Origin: Streptomyces sp. G-G2
GTDB taxonomy: Bacteria; Actinomycetota; Actinomycetes; Streptomycetales; Streptomycetaceae
NCBI RefSeq assembly: GCF_030063135.1
Contig: NZ_JASISO010000055.1
Coordinates: 1-49,968 of the forward strand
Direction of reading: 5' to 3'
DNA: 49,968 bases
The notes under the pieces: model-generated
Databases searched by the model: none
The model's input: the letters and a program-made list of their open reading frames with translations, nothing else
Told to the model about the DNA's origin: nothing
Position numbers and translations under genes: made by a program
Shown: positions 38,003 through 45,453 of the stretch, piece after piece
Layout: each line of letters begins with the position of its first letter
Position numbering within the stretch: position 1 is the first letter of the stretch

Positions 38003-39196
38003 GTGACCCGCGCGAAGACGGACCGGACCGCCGCTCTGGAGAGCGACGGCCTCGACCGCATCGGACAGCCCCCCGAGAACCGTCGCCAGATGGTCGTGAA
38101 GTCCCTCTGGGTCGGCATCTGGCTCTTCTACCTCAGCGCCCCGGTGACCGACCTGATCAGCGGCGGCCACGGCGTCGTCGCCGTGATCCTCGGCTCCCTG
38201 GGCCTGGTCACCTTCGTGGGCTGGTACCTGACCCTGGTCTTCCGCACGGTCCGCCAGTTCGCCCGGCAGCGGGTGCTGCTCTCGCTGGCCGCGATGTCCG
38301 TACTGGCCGCGGTCCTGTGCCTGTGCCTGGGCCGGGAGTGGCTGGTCCTGTTCGTGTACGTGTCGGTGTCGGCCGGGGCCGCGCTGCCCGGGCCGCTCTC
38401 GCGCTGGGCGGTACCCGCCGCGACCGGGCTGCTCGCGCTCACCGCGACCGTGGTGCCGGGCGGGGGCGACTTCCTGGCGGGCCTCCTGATCCCGGCGTTC
38501 CTCGGCGGCTTCGCGATGGTCGGCATCCGGCAGATGATCGCCACCACCGTCGAGCTGCGCCAGGCGCGGGCCACGGTGGCGCAGCTCGCGGCCAACGAGG
38601 AACGCCTGCGGATGGCCCGCGACCTGCACGACCTGCTCGGGCACTCGCTCTCCCTGATCACTTTGAAGAGCGAGCTGGCCGGGCGGATGCTGCCGGACCA
38701 TCCCGACCGGGCGGCCCAGCAGATCACCGACATCGAGCAGGTCAGCAGGCAGGCGTTGACCGACGTACGGGAAGCGGTCAGCGGTTACCGGCGGCCCACC
38801 CTGCCCGGCGAACTCGCGGGCGCCCGGACCGCGCTGACCGCGGCGGGCGTCGTCGCGGACCTGCCGTCCGCGGAGCCGGACGTGGAACTGCCCGAGGAGA
38901 CCGAGTCCGCGCTCGCCTACTCGCTGCGCGAGGCGGTCACCAACGTGGTCCGGCACAGCGGGGCCAAGCGGTGCACCGTCACCCTGGCCGTCCGCCAGAC
39001 CCTGGCCGGGCCGATGATGGAGCTGAAGGTCACCGACGACGGGCAGGGCAGCCCCGGAGAGCCCGGCAACGGGCTGACGGGCCTGACGGAGCGACTGGTG
39101 GCGGTCGGCGGGACGCTGACGGCGGGTCCGGCCTCCTCGACGGGCAACAGGGGTTTCCGGCTGACCGCGCAGGTCCCCATAGGATCGCCGTCATGA
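38003..39196 (+). CDS. Sensor histidine kinase (HisKA_3/DesK-like)
   Basis: A 397-residue membrane kinase. The N-terminal part has about five helices (YLSAPVTDLISGGHGVVAVI, VTFVGWYLTLVFRTV, LAAMSVLAAVLCLCLGREWL and others) with little outside the membrane. The dimerisation domain has RMARDLHDLLGHSLSLITLK with the phospho-accepting His. The HATPase has REAVTNVVRHSGAKRCTVTL, VTDDGQGS and GNGLTGLTERL. I prefer GTG 38003 because GAAGG lies 7 nt before it; GTG 37997 is also in frame and overlaps the upstream stop, but is too close to that site. The small sensor suggests signalling through the membrane itself or through the adjacent exporter. Confidence 0.9.
   Translation: MTRAKTDRTAALESDGLDRIGQPPENRRQMVVKSLWVGIWLFYLSAPVTDLISGGHGVVAVILGSLGLVTFVGWYLTLVFRTVRQFARQRVLLSLAAMSVLAAVLCLCLGREWLVLFVYVSVSAGAALPGPLSRWAVPAATGLLALTATVVPGGGDFLAGLLIPAFLGGFAMVGIRQMIATTVELRQARATVAQLAANEERLRMARDLHDLLGHSLSLITLKSELAGRMLPDHPDRAAQQITDIEQVSRQALTDVREAVSGYRRPTLPGELAGARTALTAAGVVADLPSAEPDVELPEETESALAYSLREAVTNVVRHSGAKRCTVTLAVRQTLAGPMMELKVTDDGQGSPGEPGNGLTGLTERLVAVGGTLTAGPASSTGNRGFRLTAQVPIGSPS
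39180..39185 (+). promoter_or_regulatory. Possible internal -10 for the response-regulator gene
   Basis: TAGGAT lies 7 nt before the ATG at 39193, inside the last codons of the kinase gene. It fits TANNNT and leaderless spacing. The AGGA inside it could instead act as a weak ribosome-binding site, so this is uncertain. Confidence 0.3.
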
Positions 39197-39810
39197 CCTC
39201 ACCGCCGATCCGGATCCTGCTCGCCGAAGACCAGTCGATGGTGCGGGAGGCCCTCGCGGCGCTGCTCGGCCTGGAGCCGGACATCGAGGTGATCGCGCAA
39301 GTCGCCCGCGGCGACGAGGTGTTGGCGGCGGCCCGGGCGCACGACGTGAACGTGGCCCTGCTGGACATCGAGATGCCGGGGCTGACCGGGATCGAGGCGG
39401 CGGCGCTCCTGCGGGACGGGGTGCCGGGCCTGAAGATCGTCATCCTGACCACCTTCGGCCGTCCCGGGTACCTGCGCGGTGCGATGGAGGCGGGGGCCTC
39501 GGCCTTCCTGGTCAAGGACGCGCCCGCCGCGCAGCTGGCGCAGGCGGTACGGAAGGTGCTCGCGGGGGAGCGGGTCATCGACCCCACGCTCGCGGCGGCG
39601 GCCCTGGCGGAGGGGGCGAACCCGCTGACGGACCGCGAACGGGAGGTCCTGCGGGCGGCGGAGGACGGCGCGACGAACGCGGAACTGGCGGCCAGGCTGC
39701 ACCTCTCGCAGGGCACCGTCCGCAACTACCTCTCGACGGCGATCCAGAAACTGGCGGCCCGCAACCGCCAGGAGGCCGTGAGCGTCGCCCGGGAAAAGGG
39801 CTGGCTCTAG
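39193..39810 (+). CDS. Response regulator, NarL/LuxR family (DesR-like)
   Basis: A 205-residue regulator. The receiver domain has LLAEDQSMVREALAALLG (acidic pocket), LLDIEMPGLTG with the phospho-accepting Asp, LTTFGRPGYLRGAMEAGASA and VKDAPAAQLA. The C-terminal HTH_LuxR domain is NPLTDREREVLRAAEDGATN, then LHLSQGTVRNYLSTAIQKL. The ATG overlaps the kinase stop (ATGA). It is the partner of the upstream kinase and probably controls the operon through the palindromes at 36246-36273. Confidence 0.95.
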   Translation: MTSPPIRILLAEDQSMVREALAALLGLEPDIEVIAQVARGDEVLAAARAHDVNVALLDIEMPGLTGIEAAALLRDGVPGLKIVILTTFGRPGYLRGAMEAGASAFLVKDAPAAQLAQAVRKVLAGERVIDPTLAAAALAEGANPLTDREREVLRAAEDGATNAELAARLHLSQGTVRNYLSTAIQKLAARNRQEAVSVAREKGWL

Positions 39811-39866
39811 GGCCGTGACCGGTAAGGCGCACCGGGTCGCGGCGCCCGGCACGCGCCCTCGCCGCA

Positions 39867-39911
39867 CCGGCCGAAAGCCCACGTACGCCCAGTACAAGGG
39901 CTTCCGGCCGG
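39867..39911. terminator. Hairpin between convergent genes
   Basis: CCGGCCGAAAGCCC (39867-39880) pairs with GGGCTTCCGGCCGG (39898-39911) with one mismatch; the loop contains GTAC...GTAC, which extends the stem. It lies between the rightward response-regulator gene and the leftward gene at 39972, so it can serve both. The 9-bp sequence GCACGCGCC occurs just outside on both sides (39849-39857 and 39922-39930). Confidence 0.65.
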
Positions 39912-39971
39912 GCCGCCGAGAGCACGCGCCGGACGCCGCTCCTCGACGGGCAAACATTGCCTGACGCGGCA

Positions 39972-40757
39972 CTAGTTCAGGCGGGCGCGAGCGGCTTGGG
40001 CTTCGGCTCGGATGCGGGCCGCCGCGTCCTTGTCTATCGCGTCCACGACCACCGCGTACCCCTCCAGCTCCACCGCACCCTCCGTGTAGGAGCCCCGCTC
40101 CACCAGCACCCGCGCCCGCTCGTACCGCAGCGCCGCCGGGTGGGAGGGGAGGAGCAGCGCGAGGTCCAGCGCCCACAGCGCCACCCCGGACTGCTCCGGC
40201 CGGGTCGAGGCCCAGGCCCGGATGTTGTTCAGGATCCGCAGGACGATGTCCAGGGTCCTGGCGGCCAGCCGCGGCCCCTCCGCCAGCTCCGCCGGACCCG
40301 CCCCCAGCGAGGCCCCGCTCGCGAAGGGGTCCACCACGACCCCCTCCTCGGGGTCCCCGAAGCCGACCACGAAGTGCCCCGGCAGCGCCAGCCCGTACAC
40401 CGGCGCCCCCGCCCGCCGCGCCACCTCCAGCCACACCACCGACAGCAGGATCGGCAGCCCGCGCCGCCGCCGCAGCACCTCGTGCAGCAGGGAGGACGGC
40501 AGCCGCTCGTAATCGCCCGGGGTCCCGTGGAACGCCATCCGCCCGCCCAGCAGCTCCGTCACCGCCGACGCCCAGGCCCGCGCCCCCCGCAGCCCGTAGG
40601 GCAGCAGCCCCGCCAGCCGGTCCAGCTCGATCTGTGCCTCGTCCACGGCCCGCTGGTCCAGCGCCGGATCCGCCTCGGCCGCCAGGTACAGGCACAGCAG
40701 TGCCAGATCCGGCCGCTCCGCCCGGGCCTCCGCCGCGAACTCCTCCCTGAAGCCCAT
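39972..40757 (-). CDS. SirB1/transglutaminase-like family protein
   Basis: A 261-residue soluble protein. The family core is LLHEVLRRRRGLPILLSVVW, then LALPGHFVVGFGD and VVVDPFASGA. SirB1 proteins keep a transglutaminase-like fold but here I see no clear catalytic Cys; GHF may supply the His. The C-terminal third is TPR-like (LRILNNIRAWA, SHPAALRYERARVLVERGSY). Function in actinobacteria is unknown. The ATG overlaps the stop of the acetyltransferase gene by 1 bp (TGATG), so the two are co-translated. Open sequence further upstream is the acetyltransferase gene in another frame. Confidence 0.85.
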   Translation of the reverse strand: MGFREEFAAEARAERPDLALLCLYLAAEADPALDQRAVDEAQIELDRLAGLLPYGLRGARAWASAVTELLGGRMAFHGTPGDYERLPSSLLHEVLRRRRGLPILLSVVWLEVARRAGAPVYGLALPGHFVVGFGDPEEGVVVDPFASGASLGAGPAELAEGPRLAARTLDIVLRILNNIRAWASTRPEQSGVALWALDLALLLPSHPAALRYERARVLVERGSYTEGAVELEGYAVVVDAIDKDAAARIRAEAQAARARLN

Positions 40758-41737
40758 CAGGCCGCCCGGAAGTGGTGGTAGGCGTGGTGCGCCGCGAAGC
40801 CCAGCCGGTCGTACAGCGCCCGCGCCCCCGCGTTGTCGCTCTCCACCTGGAGCCACGCCGCCGACGCGCCCTCCTCCAGCGCCCGCCGTGCCAGCGCCGC
40901 CATCACGGCCGTGGCCAGCCCCTCGCGCCGGTGCGCCGGATCGACCTCGACCGCCGCGAACCCGGCCCACCGGCCGTCCACCCCGCACCGCCCGATCGCC
41001 CGGCCCGCCACCTTCGCGAACCACACCGACGGGCCCGCCGACAGCACCCGCCGGGCGACCGGGGCGAGGGCTCCCGTACGCCCGTACCGCTCCAGCCACT
41101 CCTCGTCGCACTCCCGGGTCAGCTCGACGCCCCGGACGTCCGCGTCCACGTCGCCGACCGGCGCCAGCGAGGCGATCCGTACCTCCGCCGAGACCTCACG
41201 GGTCCAGCCGAGCCGTTCCAGCTCCGCGCAGAGCGGTTCCTGGGTGCCCAGCGCGCCCGTCGCGGCCTGCACGTACGCCGGGAGCCCCCGCTCCGCGTAC
41301 CAGGCCGTCACTCGCGCGAGTGCTTCCTCCACCGGTACGCCGGGTTCGCCGAGCGGCAGCGCGGAGTTGGCCCGCCGGGTGAATCCGGCGGCCGCCCGCA
41401 GCGTCCACTCCCCGAGCGGCTCGCTCTCCAGCGGCTGCCAGGCCCGCGCACCGGCCCGCGTCAGCTCCTCGAAGGTGGCCGCCGGACCCCGCCGACGGGC
41501 CGGTGCGGGGGGCACGACCTTGCCCGCGACCAGCAGGGATTCCGCGATGCGGACGCTCTTGCCATTCTTTTGTGTGATCAGCAGCACACCGTCGGTCCAG
41601 GATGTGAGCACCCCGATCGTGTCGGTGTAGGTGACGGACCCTCCCGAGGCAGTCTCCACCCGTCGTACAGATACCCGTTTCCCCACGTCAGCGTGGGTGA
41701 TACGGATTTCCATCAGTGCGCCGGCAGTGATTTCCAC
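40757..41737 (-). CDS. GNAT acetyltransferase with N-terminal SH3-like barrel (Rv0428c-like)
   Basis: A 326-residue protein. Residues about 9-75 (MEIRITHADVGKRVSVRRVE through GKSVRIAESLLVAG) form a small beta-barrel of the kind described for Mycobacterium Rv0428c. The C-terminal GNAT domain has the acetyl-CoA motif VEVDPAHRREGLATAVMAAL and ends NAGARALYDRLGFAAHHAYH. The GTG at 41737 is preceded by GGAG 6 nt upstream; an internal ATG at codon 9 has no such site. The substrate is unknown. It is divergent from fdxA across a 116-bp promoter region and heads a two-gene unit with the SirB1-like gene. Confidence 0.85.
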   Translation of the reverse strand: MEITAGALMEIRITHADVGKRVSVRRVETASGGSVTYTDTIGVLTSWTDGVLLITQKNGKSVRIAESLLVAGKVVPPAPARRRGPAATFEELTRAGARAWQPLESEPLGEWTLRAAAGFTRRANSALPLGEPGVPVEEALARVTAWYAERGLPAYVQAATGALGTQEPLCAELERLGWTREVSAEVRIASLAPVGDVDADVRGVELTRECDEEWLERYGRTGALAPVARRVLSAGPSVWFAKVAGRAIGRCGVDGRWAGFAAVEVDPAHRREGLATAVMAALARRALEEGASAAWLQVESDNAGARALYDRLGFAAHHAYHHFRAA

Positions 41738-41853
41738 AGCTGTCTCCGCCCCTCCTGTTCGGATCGTGCCCGGGAACGGAGATACTAGATGCGGGCATCG
41801 ACGACGCCGCGCTCCCGCGCGATATGGAAGCCCTACCGAGGAGGAACGAGAGC

Positions 41854-42180
41854 GTGACCTACGTCATCGCGGAGCCTTGTGTCGACGTCAAGGACAAGGC
41901 ATGCATCGAAGAATGCCCCGTCGACTGCATCTACGAGGGCCAGCGGTCCTTGTACATCCACCCGGACGAGTGCGTCGACTGTGGCGCCTGTGAGCCGGTC
42001 TGCCCGGTCGAGGCCATCTTCTACGAGGACGACACTCCGGAAGAGTGGAAGGACTACTACAAGGCGAACGTCGAGTTCTTCGACGAGCTCGGTTCGCCCG
42101 GTGGCGCCTCCAAGCTCGGCCTGATCGAGCGCGACCACTCCTTCATCGCCGCGCTGCCGCCCATGAACGGCGAGCACTGA
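41854..42180 (+). CDS. fdxA: 7Fe ferredoxin FdxA
   Basis: A 108-residue electron carrier holding one [3Fe-4S] and one [4Fe-4S] cluster. Cys-rich motifs are EPCVDVKDKACIEECPVDC and CVDCGACEPVCPVEAI. The rest (WKDYYKANVEFFDELG through GLIERDHSFIAALPP) is the usual C-terminal extension of actinobacterial FdxA, which may serve cytochromes P450 or other oxidoreductases. GAGGAGG lies before the GTG. An ATG 30 bp earlier is in frame but precedes the ribosome-binding site. A strong terminator follows, so it is monocistronic. Confidence 0.96.
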   Translation: MTYVIAEPCVDVKDKACIEECPVDCIYEGQRSLYIHPDECVDCGACEPVCPVEAIFYEDDTPEEWKDYYKANVEFFDELGSPGGASKLGLIERDHSFIAALPPMNGEH

Positions 42181-42200
42181 CCGTCTTAGGCGGGCGCGTT

Positions 42201-42246
42201 CCTCGGTCCCGTACGGCGATTGCGCCGCACGGGACCGAGGTGTTTT
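42201..42246 (+). terminator. Strong terminator of fdxA
   Basis: CCTCGGTCCCGT pairs with ACGGGACCGAGG (12 bp); inside, CGGCG pairs with CGCCG around ATTG, after one A-C mismatch. TGTTTT follows. It ends about 78 bp before dapC starts. Confidence 0.93.
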
Positions 42247-42323
42247 CCGAATCCGGTAGACCAGTACGGACATCAGTGCACAGACCGGTACGCCGAGCAC
42301 GCAGAGAGAGAGCAGAGACCACC

Positions 42324-43418
42324 GTGGCCGCAGTATCCGCTCGTCTTCCCGCCTTCCCCTGGGACAAGCTGGAGCCGTACAAGGCAACCGCTTCCGCCCA
42401 CGCGGACGGCATCGTCGACCTCTCCGTCGGGACCCCCGTGGACCCGGTGCCGGAACTGATCCAGCGCGCCCTGGTGGCTGCCGCCGACTCCCCGGGCTAT
42501 CCGACGGTGTGGGGGACGGCCGCGTACCGCGACGCGATCACGGCGTGGGTGCGCGGCCGCCTCGGCGCGAGCAACGCCGGGCACCGCAACGTGCTGCCGG
42601 TGGTCGGCTCCAAGGAGCTGGTGGCCTGGCTGCCGACGCAGCTCGGCCTCGGCGCGGGCGACAAGGTCGCCTACCCCCGGCTCGCGTACCCGACGTACGA
42701 GGTCGGCGCGCGGCTCTGCGGCGCCGAGCCGGTGGTCTACGACGACCCGACCGAGCTGGACCCGGCCGGGCTGAAGCTGCTCTGGCTGAACTCCCCGTCC
42801 AACCCGACCGGGAAGGTCATCCCGAAGGAAGAGCTGATCCGGATCGTCGCCTGGGCGCGCGAGCACGGGATCCTGATCTTCAGCGACGAGTGCTACCTGG
42901 AGCTGGGCTGGGAGGCCGAGCCCGTCTCCGTGCTGCACGACGACGTGTGCGGCGGCACCTACGAGGGCCTGGTGGCCGTCCACTCCCTCTCCAAGCGCTC
43001 CAACCTGGCCGGATACCGGGCAGCCTTCGCCGCCGGTGACGCCGAGGTGCTGGCCGAACTGCTGGAGATCCGCAAGCACGGCGGCATGATGACCCCCTCG
43101 CCGGTGCAGGCCGCGGGCGCGGCCGCGCTGGGCGACGACGCGCACGTGCGGGAGCAGCGCGGCCGGTACGCCGCCCGCCGCGAGGCGCTGCGCACGGCCC
43201 TGGAGGGCCACGGCTTCCGCATCGAGCACAGCGAGGCCAGCCTGTACCTGTGGGTGACCCGGGACGAGCCCTGCTGGGAGACGGTCGAGTACCTCGCCCG
43301 GCTCGGCATCCTGGTCTGTCCCGGGGACTTCTACGGCGAGGCGGGCGCGAACTTCATCCGGGTCGCGTTCACGGCGACGGACGAGCGGGTGGCCGCGGCG
43401 GTCAAGCGCCTGGGCTGA
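42324..43418 (+). CDS. dapC: Succinyldiaminopimelate transaminase DapC
   Basis: A 364-residue PLP enzyme of aminotransferase class I. It converts N-succinyl-2-amino-6-ketopimelate to N-succinyl-LL-diaminopimelate in lysine and peptidoglycan (LL-DAP) synthesis; related enzymes also use prephenate. Motifs are SVGTPVDPVPELIQ, LLWLNSPSNPTGKVI, FSDECYLELGW and SLSKRSNLAGYR with the PLP-binding Lys; RVAF near the end provides the carboxylate-binding Arg. The GTG at 42324 starts the conserved MAAVSARLPAFPWDKLEPYK. The ribosome-binding site is weak. dapE, two steps related, lies 2 kb downstream. Confidence 0.93.
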   Translation: MAAVSARLPAFPWDKLEPYKATASAHADGIVDLSVGTPVDPVPELIQRALVAAADSPGYPTVWGTAAYRDAITAWVRGRLGASNAGHRNVLPVVGSKELVAWLPTQLGLGAGDKVAYPRLAYPTYEVGARLCGAEPVVYDDPTELDPAGLKLLWLNSPSNPTGKVIPKEELIRIVAWAREHGILIFSDECYLELGWEAEPVSVLHDDVCGGTYEGLVAVHSLSKRSNLAGYRAAFAAGDAEVLAELLEIRKHGGMMTPSPVQAAGAAALGDDAHVREQRGRYAARREALRTALEGHGFRIEHSEASLYLWVTRDEPCWETVEYLARLGILVCPGDFYGEAGANFIRVAFTATDERVAAAVKRLG

Positions 43419-43450
43419 GGCCGGGGCCCGCGCCCGCGCGCCGAGCGAGC

Positions 43451-43488
43451 CCGAAGGGGCCGGGAGTTCGTGCTCCCGGCCCCTTCGG
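43451..43488. terminator. Bidirectional terminator between dapC and the secreted-protein gene
   Basis: CCGAAGGGGCCGGGAG and CTCCCGGCCCCTTCGG form a perfect 16-bp stem with a 6-nt loop (TTCGTG). It lies between convergent genes. Confidence 0.9.
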
Positions 43489-43513
43489 CGTCCGTGCGCC
43501 CCGCGTACGGGCG

Positions 43514-44137
43514 TCAGCCGCCCAGGGGCAGCGCGCCGAGCGGCAGTGACTGCACGGGGGCGAGGGCCGCGGCCCCGGGGACCCCGTCGGTCGGCAGCGC
43601 GGAGGTGGGCAGCGCGGAGGTGGGCAGCGCGGAGGTGGGCAGGGCGGGCGCCGGGAGCGTGGAGGCCGGGAGCGCGGTGCCGGGCGCGGGGGCACCCGGC
43701 AGGCCCGAGGTCGGCAGGCCGCCCATCAGGTTCCCGGTGAGGCCGTCCGTCGGCAGGCCGCTCTTGCCCGCCGCGCCCGCCGCGCCCGCGGTGTCACCGG
43801 CCACGGTGCCCGCGGCACCGGCCACGCCGGTCGCGCTCTCGTGGGCGGTGGGGATGCCCTTGGCGGCCGCGTTGCCGCCGACCGCGCCGACCGCCGGAAC
43901 GGCGGACTCCACGGCCTTGCCGCCGGTGGCTCCGGCCATGTCGGCGCCCTGCCGGGCGGTGTTGTCCACGGCGTGACCGAGGCTCGCGCTGTCCAGGGCG
44001 GTCAGCGAACCCAACTGGGGGGCGGCGGCCTCCGGGCCCACGGCGCTCGCCGAGCCGGCCGCGCCGATCACGGGCGCCGCTCCGGCTGCGAGCAGCAGTG
44101 CGGCGCGGGCGATCCGGCGGGTCAGGGGGAGGGTCAT
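43514..44137 (-). CDS. Secreted Ala/Gly/Pro-rich repeat protein
   Basis: A 207-residue protein with a clear signal peptide: RRIARAALLLAAGAAPVIGA, cleavage near ASA. The mature part is low in charge and has no Cys. It contains an Ala/Gly-rich region (GVAGAAGTVAGDTAGAAGAA) and four to five units of the pentapeptide (L/A)PTSA, encoded by a 15-bp tandem repeat at 43592-43645, ending LPLGALPLGG. It has no enzyme motif. It is probably an exported surface or extracellular matrix protein. AGGAG precedes the ATG. The 233-bp gap upstream (44138-44370) has no gene, but includes an AT-rich stretch near 44240 suited to a promoter. Confidence 0.85.
   Translation of the reverse strand: MTLPLTRRIARAALLLAAGAAPVIGAAGSASAVGPEAAAPQLGSLTALDSASLGHAVDNTARQGADMAGATGGKAVESAVPAVGAVGGNAAAKGIPTAHESATGVAGAAGTVAGDTAGAAGAAGKSGLPTDGLTGNLMGGLPTSGLPGAPAPGTALPASTLPAPALPTSALPTSALPTSALPTDGVPGAAALAPVQSLPLGALPLGG
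43592..43645 (-). repeat. 15-bp tandem repeat encoding the PTSAL unit
   Basis: GGGCAGCGCGGAGGT occurs exactly at 43607 and 43622, with near copies at 43592 and 43637. The unit is a multiple of three, so unit number can change in frame. Confidence 0.85.
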
Positions 44138-44370
44138 GGTGCTCCTAAGCGTCGTCGTGCGGGCTGAGTACGCCGTGCACAACGCCCGTAGGGGCGTCCC
44201 GAGTTGCGGAGCAGGTGGGTAAAGGCTTGGCAACGCGTCGTTTTATCGGCTTCGGTGACAAGCGCATCAGATGCGTGGTGACCTGCGGGTTCGCCCCCGC
44301 TGCGCACCGGCGTGCGCCGCATCGCGCGATCCCCGCGCGAGTGACACCCCGTACTGGTGACCGGGCCGGT

Positions 44371-45402
44371 TCAGCGGTTCAGCGGGGCGACGAAGATCCG
44401 TACGTCGTCCGCGCCCGCGTTGCGCGCGTCGCCGTCACCGGACGCGCCCGGCGGCTTGTCGATCCACCGCCCCTTGTTCTTGCCCGCGATCCACGCCTTG
44501 TTGTCGTACGAGACCCGCTGGACCCCCAGGTCGGAGGCGTGCGCGACCGCCCAGTTGGCCAGCTCCCAGCCGCGGCGCTGATCGGCCGGACCCCGGTGGT
44601 CCTTGCCCGAGACCGCCATCGTGACCTCGGAGTCGTCGGCGGCCGCCGGCGCCGTCCTGACCGGGGAGGCGGGCGGCCCCGCCTTCGGCGCCAGCGCGGT
44701 CCCGAACACCTTCACCAGCTCCGCCTTGACCCGCACCGCGTCCCCCGTGGCCTGCGGGAGGGGACCGCTGCAGGACAGGGTCCCCGGGGCGCGCCCCGTG
44801 AAGGCCGCCGCGAGGAGGACGGCGTCCGGCTCGTGCTTCGCGTACGCGTCCGGGAAGCCACTGCGCTGCACCTTCTGCGCGGCCACCGTCAGCGGGAGGT
44901 CCGCGTAGTCGGGCGCCTCGTCGAGGAGGCGGTCGTAGAAGATCCCGGCCGAGTAGACCGGGTCCATGATCTGCGCCGGAGTGCCCCAGCCCTGGGAGGG
45001 CCGCTGCTGGAAGAGCCCCAGCGAATCCCGGTCGCCGTGGTCGAGGTTGCGCAGCGCCGACTCCTGCAGGGCGGTGGCCATCGCGATCGTCACCGCCCGC
45101 TCCGGCATCTTCCTGGCCGAGCCCACCGCCGCGATCGTCGAGGCGTACCGGGCCTGTTCGAGGCTCATCGCATACGAGCCGCCCGTGCTCCCGCCGCCGC
45201 GCTCCGCCGCCGTCACGGTGCAGTGCGGGGCGCCGTCACCGCCCGTCGACTCGTTCTGCACGATGTAGTAGCCGGCGAGCCCGAGCAGCACGAGCAGCGC
45301 CGCCGCCAGCCGGAACGAGCGACGTCTACGACGCGCTCGGTGAGGGTTCTGCTCGGTCTCGAACACGCGGCCCACCGTACTTGAGCCGTCCGACCCGTCC
45401 AT
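44371..45402 (-). CDS. Membrane-anchored lytic-transglycosylase-like protein
   Basis: About 343 residues from the outermost ATG. An Arg-rich patch and one membrane helix (FRLAAALLVLLGLAGYYIV) place the rest outside the cell. The domain QESALRNLDHGDRDSLGLFQ continues with RPSQGWGTPAQI and SAGIFYDRLL; ESAL plus GLFQ is the Glu and core of SLT/lysozyme-like folds acting on peptidoglycan. A 90-residue C-terminal region (VQRVSYDNKAWIAGKNKGRW and others) follows. Similar proteins are sometimes annotated as heavy-metal transporters, which the sequence does not support. The start is uncertain: GTG at 45375 or 45366 would remove 9-12 residues. It is divergent from dapE. Confidence 0.8.
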   Translation of the reverse strand: MDGSDGSSTVGRVFETEQNPHRARRRRRSFRLAAALLVLLGLAGYYIVQNESTGGDGAPHCTVTAAERGGGSTGGSYAMSLEQARYASTIAAVGSARKMPERAVTIAMATALQESALRNLDHGDRDSLGLFQQRPSQGWGTPAQIMDPVYSAGIFYDRLLDEAPDYADLPLTVAAQKVQRSGFPDAYAKHEPDAVLLAAAFTGRAPGTLSCSGPLPQATGDAVRVKAELVKVFGTALAPKAGPPASPVRTAPAAADDSEVTMAVSGKDHRGPADQRRGWELANWAVAHASDLGVQRVSYDNKAWIAGKNKGRWIDKPPGASGDGDARNAGADDVRIFVAPLNR

Positions 45403-45440
45403 CGGCCGGACGGTCCGGCCGAGCCGCGGGCAGGGGGCAT

Positions 45441-45446
45441 TAGGGT
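45441..45446 (+). promoter_or_regulatory. -10 element of a probable leaderless dapE transcript
   Basis: TAGGGT ends 7 nt before the dapE ATG (45454). On the other strand TAATGC (45442-45437) overlaps it and could serve the divergent gene, so the two promoters may compete. Confidence 0.45.
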
Positions 45447-45453
45447 CAGAGGC

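Noticed and set aside
44371..45402. Heavy-metal transporter annotation for the lytic-transglycosylase-like protein
   Set aside because: Only one membrane helix and no metal-binding transport motif; the SLT-like ESAL/GLFQ core fits better.
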